The notes under the pieces are model-generated. The model was not told the origin of the DNA. It searched no databases and worked only from the letters and a program-made list of their open reading frames with translations. Of a DNA stretch of 64,000 nt, positions 46,001 to 54,654 are shown one piece after another; position 1 is the stretch's first letter; each line of letters begins with the position of its first letter. The stretch covers positions 1 to 64,000 of the forward strand of contig NZ_VFOS01000005.1 in assembly GCF_006716265.1 (NCBI RefSeq), given 5' to 3'. Both the position numbers and the translations under genes were made by a program. This DNA comes from Rarobacter faecitabidus. Lineage in GTDB: Bacteria > Actinomycetota > Actinomycetes > Actinomycetales > Cellulomonadaceae.

Positions 46001-47399
46001 AGCCGACCTTCGGGAAGAGCATGGCGATCAACTGCATCTGGCCGCGCAGCGAGTCCCACGAGGAGTAAGTCACGTACTCGTGCTGCTGCCCGGCGGCGAG
46101 GGTTTTGATCTCCGTGCCGGATGTGGGCCAGTCGTTCTTGGCCTTGGCGTCCTTGTAGTACCCGCGGTACTGGCCGTTGACATCCTCGTAGATATTCGGG
46201 TGCAGCAGCGAGTGGTACAGCGCGGTGTAGAACTTGGTGCGCTCCTTGTCGCTGCCACCCGTGACGTTGAGGGTGCCGAGGGCGTTCTCCCACGTGGTCT
46301 TGGCGGCCGCGCGCAGGGTAGCGAAGCTCGTGGCAGCCGGCGCCTCCTGGGTGCGGTTCAGCTCGGCGTTCGTGTCGGATACGTAACTGATTCCGGTCCG
46401 CATCTCGACGTTTGCGCCATCGGCGAACTTCAGCACGACGCCGAATGCGTTGCGGCCGTTCTTGGAGTCCGTGGTCGTGGTGGTGACCGCGGAACTAATG
46501 GTCTGCGTGCCCGTCCCGGCGGCCGACGAGGTGCCGCCCTGCCACTTGCCGACCGCCGTGAAGGGCTGGTCGAACGTGGTGGAGAAGAAGATCCGGTAAG
46601 AGCCCTCGTTGCACACGGTCTTGGCGGTGGTGAAGCCCGAGATGGTGTTCGTCGCCGGGTTGATCGTCACCTGCGATAGGCCGTTATTGTTGTTCGAGCC
46701 CGAGGCGTTGAACAGGACCGCTGCGTTCTTGCCAGCCGGGAAGGCGATCTTCGCGATGCCGGTGCGGGTGGTCGCGGTCATCTCCACCGTCGTGTCTTTG
46801 GCGCCGCTGTTGTCCGTGGCCGAATCGCCGCCGTCGGTGTCGAGCTTGACCTTGTAGTAGCCGGGCTCGCCCTCCTCATCGGAGTGGAGGAAGCGGCTCG
46901 CGAAGTAATCGCGGAAGTTTCCGTCACTCGTCCCCGGCGTGCCCTTGGCCGGGTCCAGCGTGCCCGTGCCGCTCACGTTGCCCGTGTAGGGCAGGAACGG
47001 CAAGTCGAAGCCGGAGAAGCGGTCGTTGCAGCCCGTTCCGGAGAGTCGCGTCATGCCGAATCCGCGGATGTAGATGTCCGTGGGCGACGTCATGTATGCG
47101 CCGTCGACTCCGTATTCGTTCTTCCAGGTGGTGTTGCTGGAAGCGGTCGTGGTCGGCGAGAACTGGACCATGCCGAACGGCAGCGCGGCGCCCGGCCACG
47201 TGTTGCCGAACGCGTCGTTCGCCTTGTTCTGGGCGTTGTCCTTCGCGGTACCGATCCAGGGATTTACGGAATCGAACGCGCTCACGTCGGCTGCGTTCGC
47301 TGCCGCCGGGGCGACCAGCGCCCCGGTGAGCATCAGTCCGGCCGCGGCGACGCTCGCGCAGGATGCGCGGAGCCCGCGCTTGCGGGGCTTTGTTGACAT
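43059..47399 (-). CDS. GH92-family protein C with Gln at the catalytic-acid position
   Basis: From ATG 47399 (AAAGGAAAG upstream) the protein has about 1446 residues. A signal peptide (1-38) precedes a GH92 domain (about 42-880): NTWPGAALPFGMVQFSP, RGFGMTRLSGTGCND, YHSLLHPNIY, YSSWDSLRGQ, SNQPSMHSPW and GNDDLGSLSSWYVW. The GNEP glutamate is replaced by Gln702; the acidic pair Asp761-Asp762 remains. An FDW-type beta-sandwich, two IPT/TIG-like modules, an Ig-like module and a lysine-rich tail follow. In the Cellulosimicrobium enzyme CcMan5 the same Glu-to-Gln change accompanies hydrolysis of mannose-1-phospho-mannose, where phosphate is the leaving group. That activity is a reasonable prediction here, not shown. 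Confidence 0.87.
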   Translation of the reverse strand: MSTKPRKRGLRASCASVAAAGLMLTGALVAPAAANAADVSAFDSVNPWIGTAKDNAQNKANDAFGNTWPGAALPFGMVQFSPTTTASSNTTWKNEYGVDGAYMTSPTDIYIRGFGMTRLSGTGCNDRFSGFDLPFLPYTGNVSGTGTLDPAKGTPGTSDGNFRDYFASRFLHSDEEGEPGYYKVKLDTDGGDSATDNSGAKDTTVEMTATTRTGIAKIAFPAGKNAAVLFNASGSNNNNGLSQVTINPATNTISGFTTAKTVCNEGSYRIFFSTTFDQPFTAVGKWQGGTSSAAGTGTQTISSAVTTTTTDSKNGRNAFGVVLKFADGANVEMRTGISYVSDTNAELNRTQEAPAATSFATLRAAAKTTWENALGTLNVTGGSDKERTKFYTALYHSLLHPNIYEDVNGQYRGYYKDAKAKNDWPTSGTEIKTLAAGQQHEYVTYSSWDSLRGQMQLIAMLFPKVGSDMAASIYNMSDQVGTWYNWPHLGSAQKKMEGDGMQSIVASLYAFGSTDFDASAAVDSMVSATSLGKSSYFRANFVQYAGTSFIEDRWTTAASTTMDYAMADFGVAQLAERVGKTGVHDDYMVRAQSWRSLVSQDAAYPNRIVPRDRKGFWASFELNNRSNSSGAPDSGAQNRDLFDQSTGLQYQWYMTQNIAGVIDALGGKAAAETKLDGMFNYPTLDRLDVSGSSSNGAYMSNQPSMHSPWVYSWLGKPVKTTQVLDKARSTMYFADAIDTSVPAPANPGFAGSVAVGLPGNDDLGSLSSWYVWSSIGLYPAIFGRAELLVSSPAFDAVTITSHQLDGTNTPVANGGRTISISAPGQAANRYISAISVNGQNSTKSYLPETFTRSGGTLNLTMTSATNSSWGTGTGDVPPSFNDQRNAYNAVGTGQIGTANAGSLDVGGVTLPRSTLASAGATPGAALQYGGVTYPWPNSAPLKPDHWVPNGQAVTINARATKVGFLGVATNGPSSGTAKIVFTDGTSQNAAITFPDWTSGVTEGAVITGTGRLSSGGTLDSSTWRLYTAGVVSVPADKRISQIVLPSDVTSGLMHIFAVGTNASETPQESIELGNTEVGGGEPVAVTGAGLEQGDVVTISVSTTPATTKSVTVGANGEFSLAVTLGAVPAGTYQVVATVQRTGQTPSVFPLGSVHVTYAPALTSVTRAVAGSPVAFSGTGYAPGEVVTVSLGSAQAQVTAGITGSISGSITAPLTIGIATLTATGAVSQAPVTHSLAVVYPAPGDDPIGPGGGNGAVATNVTLTSSAASVVYGKAVTLTASVSDGAAGSVVFLANGIFLGEATISGGKATTSVKLPAGTYRPIATYLGSPTHLAATGTAGAIQVAKAKTSSISVSAKKYKRKKAAKVTVSVGKLSNGSYPAGTVSVLVGKKTVAAKTLSVSKKGKVTVKIPAKYTKKKSLKVKAKFAPSDSANITGKTSKVRTVKAK

Positions 47400-47585
47400 G
47401 CACTTTCCTTTCCGGTTTGCGCGCCGGATGGGTCGGCGCGCTGTTCGGGCTGCTCGGTTTTTGGACGAGTAGCCCAACAGACGTTCTCACGAAAGATCTC
47501 GCAGGGAGTGTCGATCCGGTTTACTCGGGATGAATGCGCCGTGGCCTTTTCCGTGTCGAGGTCAAACAGTACTCAAAGACCTTTG

Positions 47586-47639
47586 TGACAACGCTGTCAT
47601 GTTTGCATCCACCCTACGTTTGCCCTCCATGAGTGTCAA
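47586..47639 (-). promoter_or_regulatory. Promoter with LacI-type operator, GH92 gene C
   Basis: Minus strand: a perfect TTGACA (47639-47634), 17-bp spacer, TAGGGT (47616-47611), then TGACAGCGTTGTCA (47599-47586) eleven bases later. The start codon is 187 bp downstream, so the mRNA has an unusually long leader. Confidence 0.8.
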
Positions 47640-47695
47640 CCAATCGCAATCCCCGCCGAAACGTTACTTCCCGCCGGTGCGCGGGTCGCTTCCGG

Positions 47696-47747
47696 TTGAC
47701 GCGATACCTCGAGTCCGATAACGTGCACTTTGCTGACAACGTTGTCG
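47696..47747 (+). promoter_or_regulatory. Promoter with LacI-type operator, GH92 gene D
   Basis: TTGACG (47696-47701), 17-bp spacer, TAACGT (47719-47724), then TGACAACGTTGTCG (47734-47747) nine bases later, covering the expected transcription start. The gene start is about 100 bp downstream. The intergenic region 47400-47844 holds only these two divergent promoters. Confidence 0.8.
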
Positions 47748-47844
47748 TCGTTCCTCCTTGCTCGCGTTCTCCGGAAGAATCCGGGCTGGGCGGAATCTTG
47801 CCTGGCGCGCAGCCGTAGCGCGCAGAACTGAGGAGTACGTGGCC

Positions 47845-50800
47845 ATGGCCGAGTTCGCGAATCGGAAGCGCTCGTCGGAGCCTGGATCGACTGACCGTCG
47901 CAAGAGGAATGCGGCGCACGCGCGGGCCCGCGCGCTACTGGCCCTCGGATCCGCCGGAGCGCTCGTCCTGGTCGGCCTGGTCGGTGCACCGCCGGCGCTC
48001 GCTGCCACCCAGTGGTCGACGTCATTCGAGTCAGGCCAGCCGGCTCCCCAGACCGACACGGTTGTCGAGTCAACGAATCTCGGCTCGACGTATCTGCCAG
48101 GTAGCATCACCCAGTCCATATCGAGCGCGACGGCCAGCTCGGAGAACACGGCCGGGGGCGAGGGCATCGCGCAACTGCGGGACGGCAGCGCCGCCACCAA
48201 GTGGCTCGCCTTCGCGCAACCCTCGGCGGGGAGCCCGCTGACCTTGACCTACACCTTGAATTCGGGCAAGGTCGTCAAGAGTTACCGCATGGTCTCGGCG
48301 AACGACGTCCCCGAGCGCGATCCGAAGGCCTGGACTCTGCAGGGCAGCAACGACGGCAGCTCGTGGACCACGCTGGACACGAAGACCGGTCAGACGTTCT
48401 CGTCTCGTGGGCAGGTCCGGGACTTCTCGATCTCCAACTCGACGTCCTACACGCGCTACCGCCTATCCATCACGGAGAACAACGGCCAAACGGCGACCCA
48501 GCTCGCCGAGTGGGATCTGTCCGACGGATCCTCAACGTCGGTGGGCGGCGGTCTATCGCTGTCGGCAGCCAGCGGCATCACGGGCGGTACCACGATCAAG
48601 AGCGGGGCGGGCTGGAGTGGAACCCGTGCCCTCAAATACGCCGGAACGATCGCGTCGACGGCCCGGGCCGCCGCAACCTCGGTGCTCTATCAGGGCGTGA
48701 ACGTCGCGGTCGGCTCGTCCACCGAACTCAGCTACATGGTCATGCCCAATCTGCGTGGCGCCGACAGCAACTATCCCGTCACCGATGACGCCAGCAAGAA
48801 GTATCCCGCCACGTACGTCGCCCTCGACGTGGAGTTCAGCGACGGAACACGGGCCTCGTCCCTCGCGACGACCGACCAATACGGGTACCCCGCCACCGGT
48901 CGCGGCCAGGGACTCGGCAAGGTCCTGTACGCCAACCAGTGGAATCACGTCGCGGTTAGCCTGAAGGCGGCCGCGGGCAAGACGATCTCCAAGATCCTCC
49001 TGAACTACGACAACCCGAATGGCGAGCAGAGCGCCGCATTCACGGGCTGGATCGACGACATTCGAATCCAGGACGCGGCAGTGATCGACTCGTCCTCGCT
49101 GACCAACTACGTCGACACCCGTCGCGGCACCAACTCGACTGGGAGCTTCTCGCGCGGCAACAACATCCCCGCCACCGCCACCCCCAACGGCTTCAACTTC
49201 ATCACGCCGATGACCGATGCCGGTTCGCGCACGTGGCTCTATGCGTACCAGCACCAGAACAACTCGTCCAACCTGCCCACCCTCCAGGGACTCGGGATCT
49301 CCCATGAGACCAGCCCGTGGATGGGCGACCGCGCATCGCTGTCCGTCATGCCCGACAACGGCGGAGGCGTTCCTACTGGTGGGCTCGAGGCACGGGCCAA
49401 GGCATTCAGCCACGACGACGAGATCGCCCGGCCGGATTACTACAAGGTCGACATCAGTGGCGGCCTGACCATCGAAGCGACGCCCACCGACCACGGCGGA
49501 ATCTTCAGGTTCACCGACAACGCGAACGAATCGTCCATGCGCCTGCTGCTGGACAAGGTCACCGGCGATGGTCAGCTGAACATCAGCGGCACGTCCGTGA
49601 CCGGTTGGGTGGACGGCGGGAGCGGCCTCTCCACCGGCAACAGCCGGATGTTCCTCGCCGGCACGTTGTCCAAGTCCCCGACGATCACGGGGGCGGCGTC
49701 AGAACGCGGCGGAAGCGCCTACGGATCATTCCCCATCAGCGCCAGCGACAAGGTGCTGGAGCTTCGCTGGGCGACATCGTTCATCTCCCAGGACCAGGCG
49801 GGCAAGAACCTGGCGCGCGAGGTGACCGGCAAGTCGTTCCAGCAGGTTCGCGACGCGGCGAAGTCCGCGTGGAACGACCGCCTGGGCGTGATCGACCTGA
49901 CCGGGTCCAATGCGACGGACGTCGAGAAGCGCAATCTCTACTCCGATCTGTACCGCCTCAACCTCTACCCCAACAAGCACTTCGAGGACACATCGGCGCT
50001 CGGTTCATCGAACCCCACGTGGCAGTACGCTTCGCCGTTCGCCGCGAAGCAGGGCAGCGCGTCAGCGACGGCGACGAACGCGGTTATCAAGTCCGGCAAG
50101 CTCTACGTCAACAATGGCTTCTGGGACACATACCGCACCGCCTGGCCGCTGTACTCGTTCCTCTACCCGGACCTCACGAACGAGCTGGTCGACGGGTTCG
50201 TCCAGCAGTACCGCGACTCCGGCTGGATTTCGCGGTGGAGCTCGCCGGGTTACGCCGACCTCATGACGGGGACGAGTTCCGACGTGGCCTTCGCCGAGGC
50301 CTACACCTCGGGTGCGATCAGCACCGCCGTCGCCAAGGAGGCATACGAGGCCGGCGTCAAGAACGCCACCACCACGCCGCAGAGCAACACCCCATCGGGA
50401 ACCGGCACCAATCAAGTGGGGCGCAAGTCGATCGACAACTCCCAGTTCCTCGGATACACCCCCGAGATCCAGGGCGAATCGGTCTCCTGGGGACTCGAGG
50501 GGTACATCAACGACTTCGGCCTGGCGAAGATGGCCGACAAACTGTCGCAGGCGACCAGCGGGGTTACCGAGGCCGAACGCAGGCGCTACAAGGACGAGGC
50601 ACGCTACTTCGAGACGCGCGCTCAGGACTATGCGAACATGTTCGATCCCTCGATCGGCACCAGTTCCAAGGGATTTTTCCAGGGCAAGACAGTAGCCGGC
50701 GACTGGGTGTTCAAGCCCGGAACCTACACCGACTCCACCGCCCGCAGTCAGGGCATCTACAACCCCGAGGACTGGGACCTGGGCAAGGGATACATCTCGG

Positions 50801-53800
50801 GCGACAAGCACGTGTACACCGAAACCGACGGCTGGAACTTCGCCTTCCACGCGCCGTTCGACGTCGACGGGCTCGCCGGGCTGTACGGCGGCAAGGCTGG
50901 GCTGGTCAACAAGCTCCGCGCGTTCTACACCACGCCCGAACGTGCGTGGAGTCGCAGCATTCACGAGGTGTTCGAGGCGCGGGACGTGCGCATCGGCCAG
51001 TTCGGCATGTCCAACCAGGTCTCTCACCACATCCCCTACATCTCCGCCGCCGCAGGCGACCCCACGACGACGCAGGAGGTCGTCTCCGAGGTCATGCAGC
51101 GCCTGTTCGTCGGCTCCGACATCGGGCAGGGCTACCCGGGCGACGAGGACAACGGCGAGATGTCCTCGTGGTACGTGTTCTCCGCGTTGGGCTTCTACCC
51201 GCTCGCGCTCGGGTCCGGTGAGTACACCATCGGCACGCCGCTGCTCGACCGCGTGGTGATCAAGCGAGGCGCAGCGCACGGCGGCAACCTCCTGATCAGC
51301 GCGCCGGGTAACGACTGGTCCAAGAAGTACGTCTCTGGGGTGTCGCTCAAGTCGGGTTCCACGACGACGCCGCTCACCACGGCGTCACTGTCCCAGTCTG
51401 CGCTGAGGAACTCGTCCGAACTGACCTTCACGATGTCGGCGACACCCTCTACCTGGGGCGCCGTGGAGATCGAGGCCGACGCGCCACGGGTGCAGCGGGA
51501 CCTGCTGGGATCCGCGCTCGGCGCGACGTCCGCGCCGAACACGACGAATACCGCGAATCTCACGGATAACTCGGGACTGACCGACGCCACGTTCGCGAGT
51601 TCCGCGGGCACGATCACGTGGACGGCGAACTCGGGTACGGCCTCCGTCTACGGCTACACGCTGTCGAGTCCCACCGATATGAACTCCGGTTCACCCAAGT
51701 CGTGGGTATTCCAGGGATTCGACTTCGACACAGGGTGGCACACGCTCGATAGCCGCACGGGGGAATCGTTCAAGTGGCACCGGCAGACTCGCGCCTTCAC
51801 GGTCAGCGATCCCGGCGAATACTCGCGCTATCGGCTGCTGATCACGGAGACGAACAGCGGGAACATCGCCCTGTCCGAGGTGCAGTTCCTCACCACCCCG
51901 ATATCGGTCGGGGGAGCCTTCGGCATTCAGCCGCGCAATCCCGGCGCCCTCGAGTCCGGCCTGCCCTTCACCGGTGTGCTGGCGACCGTGTCGGGCCTGG
52001 GTTCCTCGTCCGGCCTGAGCGCGCAGGTCAACTACGGGGACGGCACGCCGTCGCGCGCGCTCGCGGTCGAGTCGAACGCGCTGGGCGAGATAGCGCTCCG
52101 GGCGAACCACACCTACTCGGCTCCTGGTCTGTACGACGTCGCCATCACAGCGACCCAGGGCGGCCGCACCGTGACCAAGCGGACGCAGCTGACTGTGACG
52201 CGTGACGCCTCGATCTCGACTTACTACAACAGCTCCTGCCTCACGACCGTCGGCACGGCCGCGGACTGCGACGGTCTCGGGTACGCGTTCGACAAGGACC
52301 GCCTGAACACCGACGGATACGGCAATGGCAAGACCGTGAGCCACCCGTCCGATTCCTCGGTCAAGTTCGTGGTTCCCACCACGGCCCCGGGTCAGCCCGA
52401 CAACCTCGTGGCTCTTGGCCAGACCATCGCGCTCAATCTCGGCGCCGGCGCAACCAAGATATCCGTGCTGGGCACGGCGAACGAGACGGCGCGCACGGCC
52501 AACGGGACGTTGCACTATTCCGACGGCACCAGCCAGGCAATCGCGATCGGCTTCGGGGACTGGGTGGGCGGTGTGGCCAGTCCGCCGTACGGTGGCACGG
52601 TCGTGGCGCGCTCCAACCGTCGCCTGCTGGGAACGGGGACCGGAGACAACAACACGGCCGGGATTTTCGCGACCGCCGTCCATACCCTGCAGTCGGGTAA
52701 GACGCCGATAGCGCTGACGCTGCCGAACATCTCCACGGGAGTCGCGGCTGGCCAGTTGCACATATTCGGAATCGCGTCCAACGGCTCGACCGCATCGCAG
52801 AGCTCTCTGGCCTACTCCGCCGTGAACTCGGCGACAGCGGTGGCGACGCAGGCGAGCACGATCGCGCTTGGCCAAGCATCCGGTGCCGCGGGTTCGGCCG
52901 CCCGCTATTCAGCGACCGTGAACTGGGGCGATGGCTCCGCCGTGAGCAGCGTGTCCAACCAAACTGGGGTGATCGCCGCCGCGCATACCTACGCGGCAAG
53001 CGGCACCTATCTGGTGACGACCGTGGTCGAGGACGGCTTCCGCTCCGCGACGGGGACAACCGTCGTCACGGTCACTGCTCCCAGCGGTGGCGGGGACAAC
53101 CCTGGCGGCGGGGACAACCCGGGCGGCGGGGACAACCCGGGCGGTGGCGACAACCCCGGTGGCGGGGACAACCCGGGTGGTGGCGATAACCCGCCCGTGG
53201 TGCCGATCGCCACGCGGGTCGGCGTTCCCACCTATTCCAAGCCGTCCCAGGCATACGGTTCGATCGCGTCCAAGCGGGCGCGCATTTCGGTCGCCGTGGT
53301 TGGCTCGACCTCAGGTGTGGTCACGTTCAAGGCCGGTAGCCGCACCCTGGGTTCCGCCAAGGTCGTCAAGTCCGGCTCCGTCTATGGGGCCTCGGCAGCG
53401 CTGCCCGCGGGGCTTCCGGTCGGAACGTACCGTGGCGTAACGGCTTCGCTGGTCGCCGGCTCCGTGAGCGTAACCTCACCCGTCTCCACATCGGTCTTCA
53501 CGGTGACGAAGGCTGGCCCTTCGGCGGTGAAGGTGACGGGCAAGAAGTTCAAGAAGGGCACGAAGCCCAAGATCAAGGTTAAGGTGGCCAAACTGTCCAA
53601 CGGCCAGTGGCCAACGGGCACGGTGCGGATCCTCGTGGGCAAGAAGGTGGCGGGTAAGGCAAAGCTGACGGCTGGGGCCAAGGGCAAAGTGACGGTCACC
53701 CTGAAGAAGCGTTATTCCACGGCGGTCAAGGTAAAGGCGAAGTTCGTGCCGAAATCGGTTAAGACCGTCGCCGCGAAGACATCGAAGGCCATCAGGGTCA

Positions 53801-53811
53801 AGGTGCGTTGA
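47845..53811 (+). CDS. GH92-family protein D, multi-modular, Gln at the catalytic-acid position
   Basis: From ATG 47845 (AGGAG nine bases upstream; GTG 47839 is an alternative) the protein has 1988 residues. Order: signal peptide (1-55), F5/8 type C module (56-229), beta-sandwich (230-415), GH92 domain (421-1212), second F5/8 type C module (1219-1351), PKD (1353-1452), FGDW domain (1456-1643), PKD (1652-1742), GGGDNP linker (1748-1783), Ig-like (1789-1892), lysine-rich tail (1893-1988). Motifs are NGFWDTYRTAW, SNQVSHHIPY with Gln1058 in place of Glu, and GDEDNGEMSSW (Asp1100, Glu1101, Asp1102). It belongs to a different GH92 subgroup from A-C. Predicted target: capped or phosphorylated mannose chains; this is inference. 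Confidence 0.88.
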   Translation: MAEFANRKRSSEPGSTDRRKRNAAHARARALLALGSAGALVLVGLVGAPPALAATQWSTSFESGQPAPQTDTVVESTNLGSTYLPGSITQSISSATASSENTAGGEGIAQLRDGSAATKWLAFAQPSAGSPLTLTYTLNSGKVVKSYRMVSANDVPERDPKAWTLQGSNDGSSWTTLDTKTGQTFSSRGQVRDFSISNSTSYTRYRLSITENNGQTATQLAEWDLSDGSSTSVGGGLSLSAASGITGGTTIKSGAGWSGTRALKYAGTIASTARAAATSVLYQGVNVAVGSSTELSYMVMPNLRGADSNYPVTDDASKKYPATYVALDVEFSDGTRASSLATTDQYGYPATGRGQGLGKVLYANQWNHVAVSLKAAAGKTISKILLNYDNPNGEQSAAFTGWIDDIRIQDAAVIDSSSLTNYVDTRRGTNSTGSFSRGNNIPATATPNGFNFITPMTDAGSRTWLYAYQHQNNSSNLPTLQGLGISHETSPWMGDRASLSVMPDNGGGVPTGGLEARAKAFSHDDEIARPDYYKVDISGGLTIEATPTDHGGIFRFTDNANESSMRLLLDKVTGDGQLNISGTSVTGWVDGGSGLSTGNSRMFLAGTLSKSPTITGAASERGGSAYGSFPISASDKVLELRWATSFISQDQAGKNLAREVTGKSFQQVRDAAKSAWNDRLGVIDLTGSNATDVEKRNLYSDLYRLNLYPNKHFEDTSALGSSNPTWQYASPFAAKQGSASATATNAVIKSGKLYVNNGFWDTYRTAWPLYSFLYPDLTNELVDGFVQQYRDSGWISRWSSPGYADLMTGTSSDVAFAEAYTSGAISTAVAKEAYEAGVKNATTTPQSNTPSGTGTNQVGRKSIDNSQFLGYTPEIQGESVSWGLEGYINDFGLAKMADKLSQATSGVTEAERRRYKDEARYFETRAQDYANMFDPSIGTSSKGFFQGKTVAGDWVFKPGTYTDSTARSQGIYNPEDWDLGKGYISGDKHVYTETDGWNFAFHAPFDVDGLAGLYGGKAGLVNKLRAFYTTPERAWSRSIHEVFEARDVRIGQFGMSNQVSHHIPYISAAAGDPTTTQEVVSEVMQRLFVGSDIGQGYPGDEDNGEMSSWYVFSALGFYPLALGSGEYTIGTPLLDRVVIKRGAAHGGNLLISAPGNDWSKKYVSGVSLKSGSTTTPLTTASLSQSALRNSSELTFTMSATPSTWGAVEIEADAPRVQRDLLGSALGATSAPNTTNTANLTDNSGLTDATFASSAGTITWTANSGTASVYGYTLSSPTDMNSGSPKSWVFQGFDFDTGWHTLDSRTGESFKWHRQTRAFTVSDPGEYSRYRLLITETNSGNIALSEVQFLTTPISVGGAFGIQPRNPGALESGLPFTGVLATVSGLGSSSGLSAQVNYGDGTPSRALAVESNALGEIALRANHTYSAPGLYDVAITATQGGRTVTKRTQLTVTRDASISTYYNSSCLTTVGTAADCDGLGYAFDKDRLNTDGYGNGKTVSHPSDSSVKFVVPTTAPGQPDNLVALGQTIALNLGAGATKISVLGTANETARTANGTLHYSDGTSQAIAIGFGDWVGGVASPPYGGTVVARSNRRLLGTGTGDNNTAGIFATAVHTLQSGKTPIALTLPNISTGVAAGQLHIFGIASNGSTASQSSLAYSAVNSATAVATQASTIALGQASGAAGSAARYSATVNWGDGSAVSSVSNQTGVIAAAHTYAASGTYLVTTVVEDGFRSATGTTVVTVTAPSGGGDNPGGGDNPGGGDNPGGGDNPGGGDNPGGGDNPPVVPIATRVGVPTYSKPSQAYGSIASKRARISVAVVGSTSGVVTFKAGSRTLGSAKVVKSGSVYGASAALPAGLPVGTYRGVTASLVAGSVSVTSPVSTSVFTVTKAGPSAVKVTGKKFKKGTKPKIKVKVAKLSNGQWPTGTVRILVGKKVAGKAKLTAGAKGKVTVTLKKRYSTAVKVKAKFVPKSVKTVAAKTSKAIRVKVR
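53086..53193 (+). repeat. Tandem 18-bp repeat coding GGGDNP
   Basis: Six in-frame copies of an 18-bp unit (like GGCGGGGACAACCCGGGC) encode a Gly/Asp/Pro-rich linker between the second PKD module and the Ig-like module of GH92 D. Copies differ at single bases. The unit is prone to copy-number change. Confidence 0.95.
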
Positions 53812-53856
53812 TCCCAGTTCGCCGCGCTGCGGGCCGCCCGGCTAGGCCGTATCGAA

Positions 53857-54424
53857 TCAAGCCGCGGTGTGCTTGGGCCGGTAGCGCATCGCGATCGCCC
53901 CGGAGCGGAACTCCTGGCGAGCCATGAGTTCGGGTTGGATGCGCTCGCGCAGGCCAGCGAGTAGCGTCGGCCCATGTCCGGCGAGGACGGGCTGTACTAG
54001 GAACTCGTACTCGTCGATCAGTTCCAGCCCGCCAGCGACGCCGGCAGCGTGACTCCCCCCACCCACAGGGTCTCTCCCGGTTGCTGCTTGAGGCGCAATA
54101 CCGCCTTCGCGACGTCGCCGCGCACGAGTTCGGCGTTCCAATCAACCTGGCTAAGCGTGCTCGACACCACGTACTTCTGCGCCCCGTCGATGGCCTCGCA
54201 AACGGAATCTCCCACTCTTCCATCCAGCCCGGCCATTCGCCCGCGGCCGGACGACGCCACGCCGATTCCATCATTTCGTAGGTCACCCGGCCCAGTAGCA
54301 GGGCATCGGCGCGCAGCATCTCGGCGGTCCAGTAGCGCATCGATTCGTCGTTCGGGGGAAGCCCGGCCTCGTGGTGACAGCAGCCGTCCAACGTGACATT
54401 GATCGAATATCGAAGTCGCCTCAT
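53857..54424 (-). pseudogene. Dihydrofolate-reductase-like (RibD C-terminal) gene, broken by two frameshifts
   Basis: Three overlapping minus-strand frames together give one family-length protein. The N-terminal part is MRRLRYSINVTLDGCCHHEA through GRVTYEMMESAW to GWMEEWEIPFA. The middle part is EAIDGAQKYVVSSTLSQ to GGVTLPASLAG. The end is GLELIDEYEFLVQPVLAG to AMRYRPKHTAA. The frame changes near 54210 and near 54030. Intact relatives of about 190 residues are cytosolic NADPH-dependent reductases of unknown substrate. Two shifts in such a short gene favour genuine decay, though sequencing error cannot be excluded. It sits between two large GH92 genes and has no shared operator. Confidence 0.75.
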
Positions 54425-54533
54425 CGCCGCACTCCCTTGATACATCCGCACGTGGTTGCGCGCTCTCAAGCCCATGGGACGCCGCCCGGAACTACCCGGC
54501 CGCGAGGCGTTTGCGGAGATCCTGTGCAGTCCG

Positions 54534-54587
54534 TTGCGAATCGTCCGAAAGTGGGACTACCATTGGACGAGTTTGACAACGTTGTCA
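54534..54587 (+). promoter_or_regulatory. Promoter with LacI-type operator, GH92 gene E
   Basis: TTGCGA (54534-54539), 18-bp spacer, TACCAT (54558-54563), then the perfect palindrome TGACAACGTTGTCA (54574-54587) ten bases later. The start codon is 67 bp further. The rest of 54425-54654 holds nothing recognised. Confidence 0.75.
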
Positions 54588-54654
54588 GTTGCGCTGCATA
54601 GAAGCGGCGGAGCAGGAACGGTCAAACGGATATCCGTCTGACACAGGAGTTGCC

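Noticed and set aside
53086-53193. Short tandem units that could suggest a CRISPR or VNTR element
   Set aside because: They are in-frame codon repeats for a GGGDNP protein linker, with no spacers.
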